Assembly (NCBI GenBank): GCA_959601495.1
Contig: CAUGPT010000006.1
Location: 14,374-78,373, forward strand
Source: Avispirillum sp959601495
GTDB lineage: Bacteria; Bacillota; Clostridia; Oscillospirales; CAG-272
Length of the DNA: 64,000 bases
Direction: 5' to 3'
Shown here: piece by piece, positions 17,686 to 24,910 of the stretch
How the letters are laid out: the number at the start of each line of letters is the position of its first letter
Position numbering within the stretch: the first letter of the stretch is position 1
Made by a program: the position numbers and the translations under genes
The notes under the pieces: model-generated
What the model saw: the letters and a program-made list of their open reading frames with translations, nothing else
Database searches by the model: none
Told to the model about the DNA's origin: nothing

Positions 17686-18813
17686 TTATTTTACGCATCC
17701 TCGGGCAATTTTCTCGATACATTCGGCAAGACCTGCCGCATCGCCGGCGCTTGAGAACGGTCCCGCGCTTGCCCGCACCGCGCCGCACTCCAGCGTGCCT
17801 GCGGTTTTGTGCGCGAGCGGCGCGCAGTGCAGCCCCGCGCGCACGCATATGCCGTATGAGTCGAGCATGGCGGCGCATTCCTGACAGTTGACACCGTCAA
17901 CGTTGAAAAGACACAGCGCCCCGCCGGGGGACGAATACAGCTTTACTCCCTTTATTTGCGAAAGATACTTGTGCATAAGAGTCGAAACACATCTTTCTTG
18001 CCTTGCTATGTTCTGCACACCGACGCGTCTTACATACCTGATCCCGCACGCAAGACCCACCGCGGCAGGCGTTGCGGCGGTTCCCGCCTCCAGTCTGTCG
18101 GGCAGAAACGCGGGCATATCTTTTTCTATTGAATTTATGCCGCTGCCGCCGTAAGCGAACGGCTTGGGAACAATGCCGTCCGCATAAAGCGCGAGCCCGG
18201 ATCCCTGCGGTCCGAGAAGACCTTTATGCCCCGCAGTACAAAGCACGGATATACCGTCGCGCCGCATATTTATGTCATACGTGCCCGCACTTTGAGAGGC
18301 GTCAAGTATAAATAAAATGCCGCGCTGTCCGCACAGCCTGCCGATATCGCCTATGGGCAGCACCCGATTTATGATATTTGACGCGTGCAGGCATATTACA
18401 GCTGCGGTGTTCGGGCGAAGCAAGCTTTTTATCTTCCGCGCTACATCTCCGCAGGTCGAAAAAACGTCATAAGTGACCCCGCGCTCTCTTTTCAGAAATT
18501 CAACGGGGCGCAGCACGCTGTTGTGCTCCATATCCGATATAACAACATGACTGCCCGGCTCGACAAGCCCGAAGATCGCGGAGTTAAGCGCATACGTGGC
18601 GTTAGGAAAAAGAGCCGCACCGCCGCAGTCCTCAAGTCCGAAAATCGATGCCGCCTCTTCCCTGCACTCATACAGTGCCGCGGAGGAGCGCGCGGCAAGG
18701 CTGTGGCTTCCCCTTCCCGGATTGCCGCACCAATCATTTATGCACTCATAAACGCTCTGCGCCACCTCCGGCGGTTTGGGAAACGTCGTTGCGGCATTGT
18801 CAAGATATATCAT
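17686..18813 (-). CDS. Cysteine desulfurase family (class V aminotransferase) protein
   Basis: PLP enzyme of the SufS/CsdA-like group, expected to draw sulfur (or selenium) from cysteine (selenocysteine). It begins MIYLDNAATTFPKPP; TAGHKGLLGPQG carries the PLP lysine, ASQSAGT the conserved region before it, and RAGLHCAPLAHKTAGT the catalytic cysteine loop near the C-terminus. 375 residues from the ATG at 18813, with AAAGGA upstream; an open extension of 21 codons is arginine-rich and unlike the family. The DUF3343 gene lies upstream on the same strand, a pairing known from clostridia and related to sulfur or selenium handling. The exact acceptor is unknown. Confidence 0.85.
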   Translation of the reverse strand: MIYLDNAATTFPKPPEVAQSVYECINDWCGNPGRGSHSLAARSSAALYECREEAASIFGLEDCGGAALFPNATYALNSAIFGLVEPGSHVVISDMEHNSVLRPVEFLKRERGVTYDVFSTCGDVARKIKSLLRPNTAAVICLHASNIINRVLPIGDIGRLCGQRGILFILDASQSAGTYDINMRRDGISVLCTAGHKGLLGPQGSGLALYADGIVPKPFAYGGSGINSIEKDMPAFLPDRLEAGTAATPAAVGLACGIRYVRRVGVQNIARQERCVSTLMHKYLSQIKGVKLYSSPGGALCLFNVDGVNCQECAAMLDSYGICVRAGLHCAPLAHKTAGTLECGAVRASAGPFSSAGDAAGLAECIEKIARGCVK

Positions 18814-18891
18814 ATATAAAACTTTCCTTTCGCTCATGGGCGGCGCAGCGGGCGTGCGCCGCCGTCTCGTTTTCAAAGGCGGCTGCGGCGC

Positions 18892-19110
18892 TTATCTGCC
18901 GATAATTTCGCCGTAGCTTACGTTTTTTGTTCGAAGGAGCCGTTCTGCTTCGCCCGCCGCGGCGCACGGAAAGCTGACGCCGTACGCGCAGCCGTTCTTA
19001 GTCATACTCGGATCAAGCCCGACAACGGCGGCGCTGATGCCACCCGCGGACAAGACCCTTAGAGCGCGCTGCGCGTTTGTCATATTTTTAGTTGAAGCAA
19101 TACACATCAT
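18892..19110 (-). CDS. DUF3343 family protein (putative Se/S carrier-like)
   Basis: 72 residues. Short alpha/beta protein with ALRVLSAGGISAAVVGLDPSM followed by a cysteine in GCAYGVSF, the pattern of DUF3343 proteins that often accompany cysteine desulfurases. Those partners have been proposed to carry sulfur or selenium on the conserved cysteine; that role is inference here. It precedes the desulfurase gene in the same orientation and is divergent from the terminase operon. Confidence 0.75.
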   Translation of the reverse strand: MMCIASTKNMTNAQRALRVLSAGGISAAVVGLDPSMTKNGCAYGVSFPCAAAGEAERLLRTKNVSYGEIIGR

Positions 19111-19183
19111 GATTTTTCATATCCTGCTTTCTGCCTGCGATGCGGTACAGCTCATTACAGTCTATTCACAAAAGCAAAAGTTG

Positions 19184-19199
19184 CCCGCCGCGCGGCGGG
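19184..19199. repeat. 16-bp perfect palindrome upstream of the terminase operon
   Basis: CCCGCCGCGCGGCGGG reads the same on both strands. It lies in the 144-base divergent spacer between the DUF3343 gene and the terminase operon, about 55 bases before the first start. It may be an operator or a stable RNA hairpin in the operon leader. No clear -35/-10 pair is visible nearby. Confidence 0.5.
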
Positions 19200-19254
19200 G
19201 AGAAAGTATGCCCGGGTCTTTGATATTATCTATGCGGAGAAAGGAGGGTGACGC

Positions 19255-19503
19255 TTGGCAAAAAACAAAAGCGACAGAATGAAAACTTCCCTTGAAAAGG
19301 TGTCCGTTGCCATAGAGCAGGTGTCCAGACATCTCAGAGGCGACGACGGCGGGATCGACGAAGAAAAGCTGCGGCAGCTGAAAAATCTAACGTCCGCCGC
19401 CAAAGAGCTTACGACTCTTATAGAAAGCACCGACGACGGCGATGGGGGAGAAACCGAGATCAAGGTAAGCTTTACCGACGGCTGCGAAAAATGGGCAAAG
19501 TAG
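19255..19503 (+). CDS. Small phage protein upstream of large terminase (possible small terminase)
   Basis: 82 residues. Predicted start TTG at 19255, preceded by AAAGGAGGG with seven bases spacing, so the TTG is well supported. A helical, charged protein: KVSVAIEQVSRHLRGDD, then LRQLKNLTSAAKELTTL, and an acidic Asp/Gly stretch before EIKVSFTDGCEKWAK. Its 3' end overlaps terL by 13 bases. Position and size fit a small terminase or terminase accessory protein that recognises DNA for packaging, but it lacks an evident helix-turn-helix, so the role is tentative. Confidence 0.55.
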   Translation: MAKNKSDRMKTSLEKVSVAIEQVSRHLRGDDGGIDEEKLRQLKNLTSAAKELTTLIESTDDGDGGETEIKVSFTDGCEKWAK

Positions 19504-20876
19504 CAATAAACTTCCCCGCGCCGTCGCCGAGGCAGCAGGAGTTTTTCTCGGACAGCCACAAATATGTGGCTTTCGGCGGCGCTCGCGGCGGCGGAAAAAG
19601 CTGGGCTGTGCGCGTCAAAGCCGTGCTGCTTTGTATGTACTATCCGGGCATACGAACGGTAATTATAAGGCGAACATATCCGGAGCTTCGGCAAAATCAC
19701 ATAATACCGCTGAAAGCGCTTGTGGGCAGCCGCGCAAAGTATGTTGAAAGCGCAAAGGAAATGCGCTTCGAAAACGGTTCGGTCATATGCTTTTCCTACT
19801 GCCGCGCCGTTTGTGACCTGGACAAATTCCAGGGCGTCGAATACGACGTTATGTTCATTGACGAGGCGACTCAGTTCACCGAGGAGATGTTCGACCGCAT
19901 GAGGGCGTGCGTGCGCGGAACGAACAGTTTTCCCAAGCGCATATATCTCACCTGCAACCCCGGCGGCAGAGGTCACGGCTGGGTAAAGCGGCTGTTTATC
20001 GACAGGTGCTGCCGCGAGGGAGAGGTGCCCGAAGATTATTCGTTTATAAAGTCCCTTGTGAGCGATAACAAGGCGCTGTGCGAGAGCGATCCGGACTATG
20101 TGAACAAGCTGCGCGCCCTGCCGGGCAAGCTGCGGCGCGCGTGGCTTGACGGCGACTGGAACGTGTTTGAGGGACAGTTTTTCGAGGAGTTCTGCGACGT
20201 GCCGGAACACTACGGCGACAGGATAGGCACACACGTTATAGACCCGTTTGAGGTGCCGCGCGACTGGGTCATATACCGCAGTTTCGACTTCGGATATTCT
20301 AAGCCATTTTCGTGCGATTGGTGGGCAGTGGACGGCGACGGCAGAGCTTATCTCATACTTCAGCTGTACGGCTGCACGGGGGATGCAAACGAGGGCCTGA
20401 AATGGGACCCCGACAGGATATTCGCAAAGATCCGCGCCATTGAGACCGAGCACCGCTGGCTCGCGGGCAAGCAGATACACGGAGTTGCGGACCCGTCCAT
20501 CTGGGATGCCTCCCGCGGGGAGGCAATAATCGAAGCGGCAGACCGTCACTTTATCCACTTTCAAAAAGGTGACAATAAACGTCTGCCCGGGTGGATGCAG
20601 TGCCACTACAGACTGACTTTCGGCGAGGACGGAAAGCCCATGGTGTACTTTTTCAACACCTGCCGCGACGCAATAAGAACGCTGCCGCTGCTGACATACA
20701 GCGACACCGACCCCGAGGATCTGGACACTGCCGAGGAGGATCATTTCGCGGACAGCTTTCGCTATTTCTGTATGTCGCGCCCCATACGGCCCGTATCGAA
20801 GAAGGACGCGCCGTCCCCCGCGGACGATCCGCTCGATCTTAACAAAACTAAAAAATACCGCAGCTTTTCATACTGA
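19491..20876 (+). CDS. terL: Phage terminase large subunit
   Basis: ATP-driven DNA packaging motor and headful nuclease. 461 residues with all core motifs: Walker A GGARGGGKS (residues 29-37), Walker B FIDEATQ (Asp124/Glu125), coupling motif LTCNPGG, and nuclease acidic residues in RSFDFGYSKP (Asp266), VADPSIWD (Asp334) and DHFADSFRYF near residue 423. No stop or frameshift is present, so both activities could be retained. Overlaps the upstream small gene and is 17 bases before the portal gene. Family membership is clear; whether it still packages DNA is not known. Confidence 0.95.
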   Translation: MGKVAINFPAPSPRQQEFFSDSHKYVAFGGARGGGKSWAVRVKAVLLCMYYPGIRTVIIRRTYPELRQNHIIPLKALVGSRAKYVESAKEMRFENGSVICFSYCRAVCDLDKFQGVEYDVMFIDEATQFTEEMFDRMRACVRGTNSFPKRIYLTCNPGGRGHGWVKRLFIDRCCREGEVPEDYSFIKSLVSDNKALCESDPDYVNKLRALPGKLRRAWLDGDWNVFEGQFFEEFCDVPEHYGDRIGTHVIDPFEVPRDWVIYRSFDFGYSKPFSCDWWAVDGDGRAYLILQLYGCTGDANEGLKWDPDRIFAKIRAIETEHRWLAGKQIHGVADPSIWDASRGEAIIEAADRHFIHFQKGDNKRLPGWMQCHYRLTFGEDGKPMVYFFNTCRDAIRTLPLLTYSDTDPEDLDTAEEDHFADSFRYFCMSRPIRPVSKKDAPSPADDPLDLNKTKKYRSFSY

Positions 20877-20893
20877 AAAAGAAAGGAAAATCA

Positions 20894-22501
20894 ATGGGAT
20901 TATTTAAGAAAAAAGAAGAAAAGAAAACAGAAAAGCGCCCTGTGAACGATGACAGTGTCCGCAGCGCATATGAAACATTACAGAAATACAAAGCCGGCAA
21001 ATCATCGCTTGAACAGCGTATTATCGAAAACGAGGAATGGTGGCGCATGCGCCACTATGAGAAAGCCGACAACGGATCCGTCCCCTCGGCGTGGCTGTTC
21101 AACTCAATTATAAACAAGCACGCCGACGCTATGGACAATCTGCCCGACATCAGCTGTCTCGCAAGGGAGAGCGACGACGTTGCCGCCGCAAAGCTTATGA
21201 CGGACATAGTGCCCGTTATCCTTGAGCAGAACCATTTTGACATAACATATTCGGACTGCTGGTACGACAAGCTGAAATGCGGCACAGCATGCTACGGTGT
21301 TTTCTGGAACAGCGCTCTTGAGGGCGGGCTCGGCAATGTGGATATCCGCCGCATAGATATACTCAATCTGTTCTGGGAGCCCGGAGTATCGGACATTCAG
21401 CACTCGCAGAACGTTTTTAACGTCGAGCTGTGCGACAACAACATTCTCGCGGCAAAATACCCGCAGCTTACGGATCATCTGTCATCCCCGGGATTTGATA
21501 CGTCAAAGTACATATACGACGATTCGATCGACACCTCGGATAAGTCCTGCGTTATCGATTGGTACTATAAAAAGGCCGAGGGAGCAAAAAGCACGGTTCA
21601 TTTTGCCAAGTTCTGCAACGGAGTTCTGCTGTACGCTTCGGAAAACGACGAGAGATACGCAAAGCGCGGTTTTTACGACCATGGGCTGTATCCGTTTTAT
21701 ATTGACAGAATGTATCCCATTCAGGGTTCTCCCTGCGGCTTCGGCGTAATAGACGCGATGAAGGGCACGCAGTCGCAGATAGACGCCCTCGGCACCTCGA
21801 TAGTGCAAAACGCGCGCATGGCAGCCACCCGCCGTTTCTTTGTGCGCTCTGACGGCAGCCTCAACGAAGAGGAGTTTGCCGACTGGCGCCGTCCGTTCGT
21901 GCACTATCTCGGCTCGGGAGACCCCAATTCATCCATAATGCCCATAGAGCTTCCGCATCTTTCGGATACATATGTAAATATCCTTAATAACAAGATCGAT
22001 GAGCTGAAGGAAACAAGCGGCAACCGCGACTTTTCACAGGGAACGGTCACGGGCGGCGTTACGGCGGCAGCGGCAATAGAAGCTCTGCAGGAGGCGGGCA
22101 GCAAGACCTCGCGTGATATACTCGCAGCGTCGTATCATACATTTGAATGCATATGCTCGACAGTCATAAAGCTGGTACGTCAGTTCTACACTGTTCCCCG
22201 CTGCTTCAGAATTACCGGAACTGAGGGCGCCGAAAAATTCGTATACTGCGGCAGCGAAGATCTTAACGACCGTTTCGGCGGCGAACCCGTATTTGATATA
22301 AAGGTGAGAGCGCACAAAAAGTCGTCATTCTCCCGCGCCGCCATGAACGAACTTGCCTGCGAGCTTTACAAAATGGGCATTTTTGACCAAGAAAACGCGG
22401 ACAAGGCAAAGATCTGCCTTGAGATGATGGAGTTTGAGGGACGCGACGAAATACTGCGCCGCATAAACGAGCGGACACCTGACGCAAGAGGTATGATATG
22501 A
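20894..22501 (+). CDS. Phage portal protein (P22-like)
   Basis: 535 residues. The dodecameric portal forms the DNA entry ring at one capsid vertex. It has a lysine-rich start, the FNSIINKHADAMDNLPDI block, the IDILNLFWEPGVSDIQHSQ strand region, GSPCGFGVIDAMKGTQSQIDALGTSI and the GGVTAAAAIEALQEAGSK helix typical of P22-type portals. AAAGGA lies six bases before the ATG. The stop overlaps the Prp-like gene by ATGA, so the two are translationally coupled. The gene is full length for the class. Confidence 0.9.
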   Translation: MGLFKKKEEKKTEKRPVNDDSVRSAYETLQKYKAGKSSLEQRIIENEEWWRMRHYEKADNGSVPSAWLFNSIINKHADAMDNLPDISCLARESDDVAAAKLMTDIVPVILEQNHFDITYSDCWYDKLKCGTACYGVFWNSALEGGLGNVDIRRIDILNLFWEPGVSDIQHSQNVFNVELCDNNILAAKYPQLTDHLSSPGFDTSKYIYDDSIDTSDKSCVIDWYYKKAEGAKSTVHFAKFCNGVLLYASENDERYAKRGFYDHGLYPFYIDRMYPIQGSPCGFGVIDAMKGTQSQIDALGTSIVQNARMAATRRFFVRSDGSLNEEEFADWRRPFVHYLGSGDPNSSIMPIELPHLSDTYVNILNNKIDELKETSGNRDFSQGTVTGGVTAAAAIEALQEAGSKTSRDILAASYHTFECICSTVIKLVRQFYTVPRCFRITGTEGAEKFVYCGSEDLNDRFGGEPVFDIKVRAHKKSSFSRAAMNELACELYKMGIFDQENADKAKICLEMMEFEGRDEILRRINERTPDARGMI

Positions 22502-22827
22502 CAGATGTTTCATTTGTAAAGTACCGCGACACATATATTTTTCAGTGCAGCGGTCATACCGGGTATGCCGCGGCGGGCGAGGATATACTGTGCTCGGCGG
22601 TGTCCGTTCTGTGCTACACTCTGAGAGAGTATCTCGCGGGCACAGAGCTTGACTCAAGACTCGCAAAATTCAGTCATACATTCGTTCCCGGCGAGGTCGT
22701 CATAGAATTTCGGGCGGCCCACGAAGAGGACACGGCACTTATTGAAGCCGTGCGCGCCATACTCGGCGGCTTTGAAATTCTTGCCGAGAGCTTCGGCGAA
22801 TACATAAGAACGGATATACAGTTCTGA
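22498..22827 (+). CDS. Prp-type cysteine protease in phage packaging operon
   Basis: 109 residues of the Prp (YsxB) family. The His/Cys dyad is visible: CSGHTGYAAAGEDILCSAVS puts His20 and Cys32 twelve residues apart, as in Staphylococcus aureus Prp. That enzyme trims ribosomal protein L27 after an N-terminal LNLQFF-type motif and is reported to cleave phage capsid and scaffold proteins. The housekeeping prp lies between rplU and rpmA; this copy instead overlaps the portal gene by four bases. The scaffold and capsid proteins at 6.9 and 6.0 kb begin with LDLGLFG and INIQLFG, plausible substrates. I infer a capsid maturation role. Confidence 0.82.
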   Translation: MTDVSFVKYRDTYIFQCSGHTGYAAAGEDILCSAVSVLCYTLREYLAGTELDSRLAKFSHTFVPGEVVIEFRAAHEEDTALIEAVRAILGGFEILAESFGEYIRTDIQF

Positions 22828-22834
22828 TATCCTT

Positions 22835-22885
22835 GAAAGGACGGCAGAGGCACTGCCGTCCTTTTCCTTTTGTCAAAAGGAAAAG
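22835..22885 (+). terminator. Terminator of the terminase-portal operon
   Basis: GAAAGGACGGCAG (22835-22847) pairs with CTGCCGTCCTTTT (22853-22865), followed by a T-rich tract. A second hairpin overlaps its 3' arm: CTTTTCCTTTT (22861-22871) with AAAAGGAAAAG (22875-22885). Confidence 0.8.
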
Positions 22886-22898
22886 CGCGGCATAATAT
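22870..22898 (+). promoter_or_regulatory. Candidate promoter of the cysteine-rich protein gene
   Basis: TTGTCA (22870-22875), a 17-base spacer and TAATAT (22893-22898) precede the gene by about 108 bases. The -35 box lies inside the hairpin that ends the terminase operon, so the gene is transcribed separately. Confidence 0.5.
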
Positions 22899-23005
22899 AG
22901 TAGCGAAAGGCATAACTCCCATATGCACTTTTGCAAAACAAAAGACGGTCGCTGCCGGGAGTTTGCAGCGCGGTGACCGGTACAAAGAAAGGAATGAATA
23001 TAAAG

Positions 23006-23860
23006 ATGTCTGAAAACAGGCAGTGTCATATGCCTTCAAGAGACATGGTATGTATAGATACATACCGCGTACTTGACTCCTGCCGCGACAAGGACTGCTT
23101 TGAAAACGTGCCCGTATTTCTGACCGGCTGCGGTCAGGAACTCGTAGAGCGCGGCGCGGCAGTCCGTGCCAAAAGCGCAAGAATAGTATGGGCGTATATA
23201 GATATAGATCCGGTACCCTTCAACCGCGGTTTTTATCAGCTTACGGTAAAAATGTACGTGCGCATCATATGTGAGGTATGTGTCTCTCCCGGCAATATAG
23301 AAGAAATCGAAGGAATCGCCGCAGTCGAAAAGAAGGTGATTCTGTTCGGCAGCGAGGGCAACGTTTCCGTGTTCAAGAGCGAAACAGGCTGCTCGGGCTT
23401 CTGCCCGCCCACGGACCGCAGCGGATGCAAAAAGACCACAAATCTCCCCGTTGCCGTTATTGAAACGGTAGACCCCATAATTCTCTCTTCAAAAATAGTA
23501 TCTCCCGAAAAGGCACGCTGCTGCACCTGCACATGCTGCTGCTCGTGCTGCGATATACCTGACGGAGTTTCGTCGAGCGTTTCCGACGGCGGACTCACCG
23601 ACAGCGACGGCGACAGACTTGTTGTAACGCTCGGTATATTCTCCGTTGTCCGCATCGAGCGCCCCGCGCAGTATCTTGTAAGTGCCGTTGAGTACTGCGT
23701 GCCCGAAAAGGAATGTGTTGAGGCAAAAGAAAACGATCCCTGCAGCATTTTCCGCAAAATGGCGTTCCCCATAAACGAATTCTGCCCGCCCTCACAAGGC
23801 TCTCTCGCCTCCTGTGCCGATACCCGTCCCCCCGCACCCAAATGCGGCTGCGGCGGCTGA
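23006..23860 (+). CDS. Conserved clostridial cysteine-rich protein of unknown function
   Basis: 284 residues from the ATG at 23006 (AAAGGA 12 bases upstream). The N-terminal half has VCIDTYRVLDSCRDKDCFENVPVFLTG, IDIDPVPFNRGFYQLTVK and EIEGIAAVEKKVILFGSEGNV, which I recognise from a widespread clostridial protein of unknown function. The middle carries a dense cysteine cluster (RCCTCTCCCSCCD, about residues 172-184) and the C-terminus ends KCGCGG. The beta-rich first half and cysteine clusters suggest an assembly- or metal-linked protein, perhaps of the spore or cell surface; this is speculative. It follows the phage operon but has its own promoter. Confidence 0.7.
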   Translation: MSENRQCHMPSRDMVCIDTYRVLDSCRDKDCFENVPVFLTGCGQELVERGAAVRAKSARIVWAYIDIDPVPFNRGFYQLTVKMYVRIICEVCVSPGNIEEIEGIAAVEKKVILFGSEGNVSVFKSETGCSGFCPPTDRSGCKKTTNLPVAVIETVDPIILSSKIVSPEKARCCTCTCCCSCCDIPDGVSSSVSDGGLTDSDGDRLVVTLGIFSVVRIERPAQYLVSAVEYCVPEKECVEAKENDPCSIFRKMAFPINEFCPPSQGSLASCADTRPPAPKCGCGG

Positions 23861-23875
23861 CAAGTGGCAACAAAG

Positions 23876-23906
23876 AAAAAAACGGACCGATATCGGTCCG
23901 TTTTTT
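23876..23906. terminator. Bidirectional terminator, perfect palindrome
   Basis: CGGACCGATATCGGTCCG (23883-23900) is a perfect palindrome with an A-run before and a T-run after. It separates the converging cysteine-rich gene and lipid kinase gene. Confidence 0.95.
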
Positions 23907-23921
23907 ATGTATATTCATATG

Positions 23922-24824
23922 TCAGGCGAAAGCCTCTTCAAGGTTTTCGCTGCGCCGGGCAGCGGCACTTGCGTCCACCTCATACTCGGTAACGCCGAGG
24001 ATAGTCTCGCCGTCTATCTGAAGCGCTGTAGGCGTATCAAAAACCACCTTAACTCTGTGTCCCTTGAACACTTCTACCATTTCCTTATGGTCAACGTGTT
24101 TGCCCTTAAAGATCGAGGGAAAAACCATAAGTGTCTTCAGCTTGTTCTGTCCGTACATGACCATGGTGTTGACATATCCGTCGGGATCAAGTCTGTCCTG
24201 CGCGGGAGTCGCCATCATACCGCCGCCGTAGAATCTGCCGTTCATTGTGGGGACGAGCCATACCTTTTTGTATTCGTGAGTCTCGCCGTCAACGGTAACG
24301 GCAGCGTTCACTCTCTTGTATCCGCCCAGAAGAACTTTTATGGCGATGGATGTATAGTTTATATCCTTTTTGCCCGCGACTCTCATAGCGTCGCCGACCT
24401 CGCAGCAATAGCCGTCTATACTGTAGCCTATGCCGTTTAAAAACTTATATCTCTTGCCGTTGACCTTTACAACGGGAAGATTTTTTATGTACTGAGTTAT
24501 AACGCGGACTGCCTTATCCTCCGCGCCGTCGGTAATATCGTGCAGAAAATCGTTTCCGCTACCCGCGGCAAAGTAGTATATGTCCCGCTCGGGCAGAATG
24601 CCGATGGTGTCGTTGATAAAGCGGTTGAGCGTGCCGTCTCCGCCCGCGATGAGAAGTCTTTCTTCCTCGGGTACGGACTTGAATAACTCGGCATAATCAC
24701 CGATAGCGGTCATATCGCAGTATACGATCTCATCGCCGGAGAGAACGCTGTCGAGCTCGTGCACGGTCTCCTTGCAGGCGCCGTTGCCCGCAAGCGGATT
24801 ATAAAGTACATGATATTTAGCCAT
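23922..24824 (-). CDS. Diacylglycerol/lipid kinase family protein
   Basis: 300 residues. Expected to phosphorylate a lipid such as diacylglycerol at the inner membrane face. The N-terminal NAD-kinase-like domain shows LYNPLAGNG and the nucleotide-binding IAGGDGTLNRFIND, then AAGSGNDFLHD; the C-terminal beta domain has LNGIGYSIDGYCCEV and LQIDGE. AAAGG lies nine bases upstream of the ATG, and a near-consensus promoter lies between it and galM. Substrate choice (DgkB-like or other) is not settled. Confidence 0.9.
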   Translation of the reverse strand: MAKYHVLYNPLAGNGACKETVHELDSVLSGDEIVYCDMTAIGDYAELFKSVPEEERLLIAGGDGTLNRFINDTIGILPERDIYYFAAGSGNDFLHDITDGAEDKAVRVITQYIKNLPVVKVNGKRYKFLNGIGYSIDGYCCEVGDAMRVAGKKDINYTSIAIKVLLGGYKRVNAAVTVDGETHEYKKVWLVPTMNGRFYGGGMMATPAQDRLDPDGYVNTMVMYGQNKLKTLMVFPSIFKGKHVDHKEMVEVFKGHRVKVVFDTPTALQIDGETILGVTEYEVDASAAARRSENLEEAFA

Positions 24825-24875
24825 AAAACGCAGCCTTTCAGAACTTATGTCGTGTTTTGTCAGAAAACCTTTAGT

Positions 24876-24904
24876 ATTATAACAAAACGTTCACAATCTG
24901 TCAA
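24876..24904 (-). promoter_or_regulatory. Sigma-A promoter of the lipid kinase gene
   Basis: Perfect boxes on the minus strand: TTGACA (24899-24904), 17 bases, TATAAT (24876-24881). Confidence 0.92.
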
Positions 24905-24910
24905 TACCTG

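Noticed and set aside
19230..20744. Long minus-strand open frame (504 codons) opposite terL
   Set aside because: It is the antisense of a clear terminase gene with all motifs; its product has no recognisable family and no ribosome site.
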